Shown piece by piece: positions 59,700 to 64,000 of a stretch of DNA of 64,000 bases. Numbering within the stretch: position 1 is the stretch's first letter; each line of letters opens with the position of its first letter. The position numbers and the translations under genes are program-made. Under the pieces are notes generated by a model. That model worked only from the letters and a program-made list of their open reading frames with translations, did not search any database and was not told where the DNA came from. This DNA is from Nematostella vectensis (Eukaryota > Cnidaria > Anthozoa > Actiniaria > Edwardsiidae), in the NCBI RefSeq assembly GCF_932526225.1, contig NC_064040.1, forward strand, positions 14,814,494 through 14,878,493, written 5' to 3'.

Positions 59700-61250
59700 A
59701 TTTGTGTTATTTAAAGCTCCTACAAGTAATAATTTTAGAATCAATCATGAGGCTGTTTTCGATAATATTGTGAGTCCCATGGACCGTAGGCAAGAGGAAT
59801 TTTTCAAAAACCGATTAACCCTGTTAATGATTTAACCCTTTTGAGGGTGTTTATCGCAAGTTAGATATAAATACAATAAAATATTGCATCGAACGTCTGA
59901 CGCTTATAATGATACTTGCCATTTAAATAGGAAGGTGGATCCAGAAAATTCTTTTATATAAACCAAACGAATTAACTCGTGGTAAATCGAATATTTTCTT
60001 TTTGAGCCAGGTGTTCAAGTGTTCAATCTCAGCAGTTTTTTTAATGCGTCTATACAAGCGAACTAGTTTATCGTTGAAAGCAAATTTATTTGCCGCTATA
60101 ATCTCTATATTGGCAAATATGGAAAAGCCTCTCCTTTTTGAGGGAAGATGAAAGCCTGTCATGCAAGAAAGGTGGGGAGGGGGGTTAAAGCAGTTAAGCA
60201 TGTGCAGCCGTTATTAGTTATTAGTTCTCTAGTTTAACAAATGTGGTAATAAAGTAATCTTTCATAAAATAATAATTGTTAAGTTTCTTTTGTTGTGAAT
60301 ATTTTGCAAAATCCTGCGAAAAAACTCCTTTTTAATATTTGAGAAGCGAAGAAAGCTATAGGCCTTTTTTCAGTGTATTGAATAATACCCTAGACGCAAG
60401 GTGTAAAGTGTTGGCAATGAGTTGCCCTTGGTATTTTTAGATGGCCAGCCCCTAAACTTACTACTTAGGGTACTTCGGCACATGCGTCATATACAAGACT
60501 CCTTGTATTGCTTGCGCGCTTGCGGGTTATTGCGCTCAGACTAATGGAATGGCAAAACGCACGTATTTAATCTGAAAATTATGTCTCTATATTGGCTGCT
60601 TTGTGTGCTTTAACAAGCGTGCCCTGGAACATGTAGGTAGTTTTGTTTGGGCTTTAGCGAGCTTGCCTTTAACATATCGGTAGTTCTGTCTTTACTGCGC
60701 TCCTAAATCGACCCCCTACAGTTTTTCCTACTTGATCTATTAATTGAGCTTTAAAATTGTGATCTGTGTTTTTTGTCAGTGTAGATCAACTACTACAAGA
60801 CAGTCTTGAGAAACAATAGAGGCAAGAGAGCATGGATGTCTTTAAATGTCTTTTCCCTGATGTGAGTTTCTCTCAATTGGCATTAACCAACAAATGTCAC
60901 TAGGAATTAGATGTCATTTTATTCAGCTCCGCATTTCGTTGAAAAACAACAGCAAATGATCCTTTGAAAACAGGCAAATAAATCAACAGAGTTTTGACGT
61001 TTATGCTCCAAGCTCCCTGATGTTGTTTTGCTGTAGTTTCGGGCGTTAGCCCTTCGTCATAGTACTACCTTGAAAAGAGGTCGAAGAACACAACGCATTG
61101 ATATGGTTACCCTCCATCATGGAGCTTCTAAAAATAATCATGTGTTTAGGTGTCTGACATTGTTTACTTCATAATTGTACCTATGAATTGGCTTGTAGGA
61201 CACGCGTAGTTGGTTTGGTTACGAGAATCCATAGAATCTATATCTATATT
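59700..61250. other. Intergenic DNA
   Basis: AT-rich, with no supported gene. A minus-strand frame at 59923-60201 is open for 92 codons but shows no family motif. Confidence 0.5.
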
Positions 61251-61254
61251 TGAT

Positions 61255-61370
61255 ATGATACACCAAAAACTGGAAATCGACTCTGCCAAAAGAGAGTCGA
61301 TTTCCAGTTTTTGGTGTATTGTATTCATTGTTCTGGTACGATATCGCGACAGTTTGGGCTTTTTGATTGT
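61255..61370. mobile_element. Hairpin element (family B)
   Basis: Perfect 25-base inverted arms, 61260-61284 and 61293-61317 (ACACCAAAAACTGGAAATCG and its complement), with an 8-base loop. The following TGTATTCATTGTTCTGG matches the diverged copy at 38413-38528. Confidence 0.8.
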
Positions 61371-61522
61371 ATTTATATTTGATATGATATATATCGGTTT
61401 TACCCCTCAGATGATGGCTCAGATTTATATAATTCTCAAGTGATTTTAAAAGTCCTTTATCCAGCTCTATCTGTTTATCCATCAGTTCTGGTAAAAGGTT
61501 GATCCAGGATTTGCAGAAGTCA

Positions 61523-61622
61523 AAGCGTACCCAGGATTGGCTGGGGGAGGGGGGGGGGTGCGCAGTCATAGGTACCATAGGCAACTTGCGTACCCCCCTC
61601 CCCACCCCCATATACGCGCCTG
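61523..61622. mobile_element. Inverted-repeat element (family E)
   Basis: GCGTACCCAGGATTGGC at one end and TATACGCGCCTG at the other, with G- and C-tracts and GTGCGCAGTCATAGG inside. Same family as 22204-22551 and 37908-38071. Confidence 0.6.
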
Positions 61623-61660
61623 AACTTTTAATTTTTTTTAAGTTTTTGTCTTTTTGTCTT

Positions 61661-61803
61661 AGGCTAAGTTCAAACGTCGTGTTATCCATGAGCCGTAATC
61701 AATGCAAGTGCATGCAAATGAATCGGGTCGATTGTTTCATCTTCATTTGTATGCATTTGCATCGAATAAATCTCATGGATAATACGACGTTTGAACTTAG
61801 CCT
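61661..61803. mobile_element. MITE-like element (family A)
   Basis: Terminal inverted repeats of about 32 bases: AGGCTAAGTTCAAACGTCGT at the left and ACGACGTTTGAACTTAGCCT at the right, with a flanking TTA/TTAG on both sides. Non-coding. The relative in RBM25 is at 7685-7814. Confidence 0.85.
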
Positions 61804-61814
61804 TAGATTGAATT

Positions 61815-62490
61815 AAAACTATCTGCGTGCTATCTGGCCGTTTTGGCGGTCACGGCATTATCTGAAAAGACAGCTGAGCTAGGCAAAACCACCTTATCTA
61901 CCGACGAACTTGAAGACACCTCAACTTTTTAAATCCGGCCCAGAACCTGATAATCTGGAATTCCCGAACCCATAAAAGTTACTGATGCCCTTGAAGAAAT
62001 TCAATTTTTCAAAATGTTCTAGATACCGATAGCCATTCCTGAACGTTCTGAGGTCGTAAAAGATACTGAAGAGCTTTGTCACTTATTGTCCTGAAGATGA
62101 GGCCCAAAATGTTCGACCTTATGTCGTAAGCCATGGTCGGCATGGAGAGAGTGGTCAATTCCTGGAAAGAAGGATTTTCCAAACTATAGAGAGTTTATAA
62201 ACAGTGCCTCAGGATGTTTGGTGGGATGCGGACCACTTGCGTGGGCCATGGTCTTCGGCTACTACGATCGTCTGGCGCACATCGCTCCCTCGTATAGCTA
62301 CATCAAGCATCTTTTGCACTGCGACAAGGGTATTTCTGGGTCACCTAAGTGAAAGGTCATTATTTATCGATTTATCTAAGTTGAATTTTTTCAACATTTT
62401 TCAGACATACCCAATAAAGCTGCGGCGGAGCTGGCCTTAAACACCACCAAGCCAGGAGAAACGTTGATTTCGAGCCCGTTTTTCAGGAGT
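61815..62490 (+). pseudogene. Decayed intronless copy of the C39-like peptidase gene
   Basis: At 61818-61925 a frame reads like a signal peptide and acidic start (KLSACYLAVLAVTALSEK) but lacks its ATG. Stops and frameshifts follow. From about 62125 the frame matches the split gene at 55363-59529: KPWSAWREWS, KKDFPNY, GCLVGCGPLAWAMVFGYYD, RLAHIAPSYSY and CDKGISGSPK, then a stop at 62350. The two parts around YYDR are joined directly, whereas the source-type gene has an intron there (55943-56230). After a gap, AAAELALNTTKPGETL near 62420-62470 corresponds to a later part. Intron loss suggests retrocopying. Confidence 0.8.
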
Positions 62491-62669
62491 GTAATTAATA
62501 TTGTATAGGGGGTCTGGGGGCATGCTCCCCTGTAAAAAAATACCATTTTCAAATACGAAATGCTAATTATTGTTAAAACCTAAATATAAAAACGGGATCC
62601 TTCCCAACTGAAATATTATTTCAATAACGTTTTCATACCACCAATCTGAAAAGTTAGTAGGGGGGGTGT

Positions 62670-62755
62670 TACGCCGCAAAATGTAATAACTAACGCAAAA
62701 TGTAATCTTAACGCAAATTTAATAACTTCCAACGCAAAATGTAATAAATGCACAA
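62670..62755. repeat. Short tandem repeat CGCAAAATGTAATAA
   Basis: Four degenerate copies of AACGCAAAATGTAATAA, directly downstream of the decayed peptidase copy. Confidence 0.7.
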
Positions 62756-63176
62756 CCAACGCTCCCACGCCGCTAGTAGCCCCTCACTTTGCTCAATAGA
62801 TCAAACCGTAAACACCCCAAATCCAAGCTTTTAAGATATACACTCCACATCACACCGGTATGTCCACCCTTCTTTTCACACACACCATATATACTACACC
62901 CTATTACACTACTTATATTCTCTCCCCTTCCCGCTACGTACACTATTCCGCACACTTATTTACCGTTCAGTTTACCTCATTACAGCCACTAGCCAGTACT
63001 ATCACGTGCACCATTTCGCTCACTACACCCTTCACCCACATATTTTAGCCTCTATTCATTTGTTCTCTTTACCTCATTCCCCCTGCGCGCTACTTTTTAC
63101 TTTTTAGATTATCATGCTCTCGGCCAACATCTAGCACCTCAAGGTTTGACCATTACATACAACGCACTTAACTACA
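62756..63176. other. Spacer between two pseudogene fragments
   Basis: A C- and T-rich stretch with CCTC/CACTAC motifs. No gene seen. Confidence 0.4.
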
Positions 63177-63506
63177 GGCGATCGTCTGGCGCACATCGCT
63201 CCCTCGTATAGCTACATCAAGCATCTTTTGCACTGCGACAAGGGTATTTCTGGGTCACCTAAGGCAAAGGTCATTATTTATCGGTTTATCTACGTTCTGG
63301 TTCAAAAAGATCGATCCTCCCCCAATCTAAAGCACAAAAATGGTGAACCTCCCCCAAAAAGGAGACCAAACATAAGGCCCTTCCCCAGAACAAAAAAAGG
63401 ACTGAAAAAAATTATGTGTGGGGGGAGAGGGGGGACTGACTTAGACATTCCCATAAAGGGGCGGCGAAGCTTAAACACCACCAAGCCAGGAGAAACGTTG
63501 AAATGA
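63177..63506 (+). pseudogene. Second fragment of the C39-like peptidase gene
   Basis: Nearly identical to 62265-62345 (RLAHIAPSYSY, CDKGISGSPK), but at the place where that copy has TGA it reads AAGGCAAAG and stays open to 63506. Its end (SLNTTKPGET) matches about 62440-62475. It begins at the YYDR point, so the catalytic Cys region is absent and it cannot be functional. Confidence 0.75.
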
Positions 63507-63516
63507 AATGTTATTT

Positions 63517-64000
63517 TAAAATGTGTTCTAAATACACATACAGCACCCCCCTTTACTTACACACAAACAACTATGTCACCTAACCCTAATCCAGAGTGGA
63601 AAGTCAAATACATACTCTCTGTCATTATCAATGCTACCAAGGACTGGAAGAAGTGAAGCTGGAACAAACGTGGGCCATCTGTTTTTTTTATTGAATCTGC
63701 ATTTAATACAATGAGCTTTAATCGGTTTGTTTACTGAATTTTTCAACATTCTGTAAACAGTTGCCACTATGACAATGACTTTATGATCTCCAGCCTAGTC
63801 TCGGATTGTTATAGGTTTCCTGTGCTTAGCAAGAGTTGTGACGTCACAGATAGCCAAAGTCCCCGGCCCTACGCTACATCACGGTTCATCTTGCACAGGA
63901 AGCCCGATAACAGCGTCTGGGAACAGGCTGGGACGGATGTATCTGTTAGATCTGCTTATTTTCACACTGTTTGGATTGTCTTATTAAAGCTTTTTAAAAG
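63517..64000. repeat. Duplicated segment, copy 2, running off the window end
   Basis: Direct copy of 54840-55337, with homology continuing to the last base of the window. Copy 1 lies just downstream (minus strand) of the peptidase-like gene, so another copy of that gene may begin beyond 64000. Confidence 0.9.

Noticed and set aside
59923-60201. Minus-strand frame of 92 codons with a Lys-rich end
   Set aside because: No family recognised and no gene context; could be a transposon remnant but cannot be supported.

Overview
The window looks like nuclear DNA of an early-branching animal, most likely an anthozoan cnidarian (sea anemone or coral). This is inferred from compact intron-rich orthologues of conserved animal genes, an AT-rich background, CR1/L2-like LINE remains, many small inverted-repeat elements and many intronic minisatellites. 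No species can be fixed from the sequence alone.

Layout. (1) 899-12.7 kb, plus strand: most of RBM25, a splicing regulator with RRM, Arg/Glu-rich and PWI parts. Eighteen exons are placed and the 5' end lies before the window. (2) 12.6-25.4 kb, minus strand: a DUF229 (sulfatase/alkaline-phosphatase fold) type II membrane protein in six exons, convergent with RBM25, with overlapping poly(A) signals. Its 6.8 kb last intron holds two tail-to-tail class A GPCR copies; the second is truncated and has lost conserved residues. (3) 28.5-39.3 kb, minus: complete MED17 (Mediator head) in 14 exons. Its introns are loaded with tandem arrays, and three of these are anchored on splice sites. (4) 41.5-44.6 kb, plus: a single-exon DC-STAMP-family (DCST1/2-like) protein with an unusual N-terminal SH3 domain. 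(5) 46.9-52.3 kb, minus: an unassigned four-exon single-pass membrane protein with a PPxY-containing tail, head-to-head with (6) TSEN34, the tRNA-splicing endonuclease catalytic subunit (52.5-53.6 kb, plus, single exon). (7) 55.4-59.7 kb, minus: a secreted papain/C39-like cysteine-peptidase-fold gene whose coding exon is split by a 2.4 kb LINE flanked by a 10-bp target duplication. (8) 59.7-64 kb: intergenic, with a decayed intronless copy of the same peptidase gene, a further fragment, inverted-repeat elements, and a roughly 0.5 kb segment duplicated from just downstream of gene 7 that runs off the window end.

RBM25, MED17 and TSEN34 are housekeeping RNA-processing or transcription genes. 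The other genes (DUF229 enzyme, GPCRs, DC-STAMP protein, membrane protein, secreted peptidase) act at the membrane or outside the cell. Nothing suggests an operon-like pathway. The main interest is structural: nested genes, a gene-breaking retrotransposon with its repairable frame still visible, a possible retrocopy family, and minisatellites grown from splice sites.
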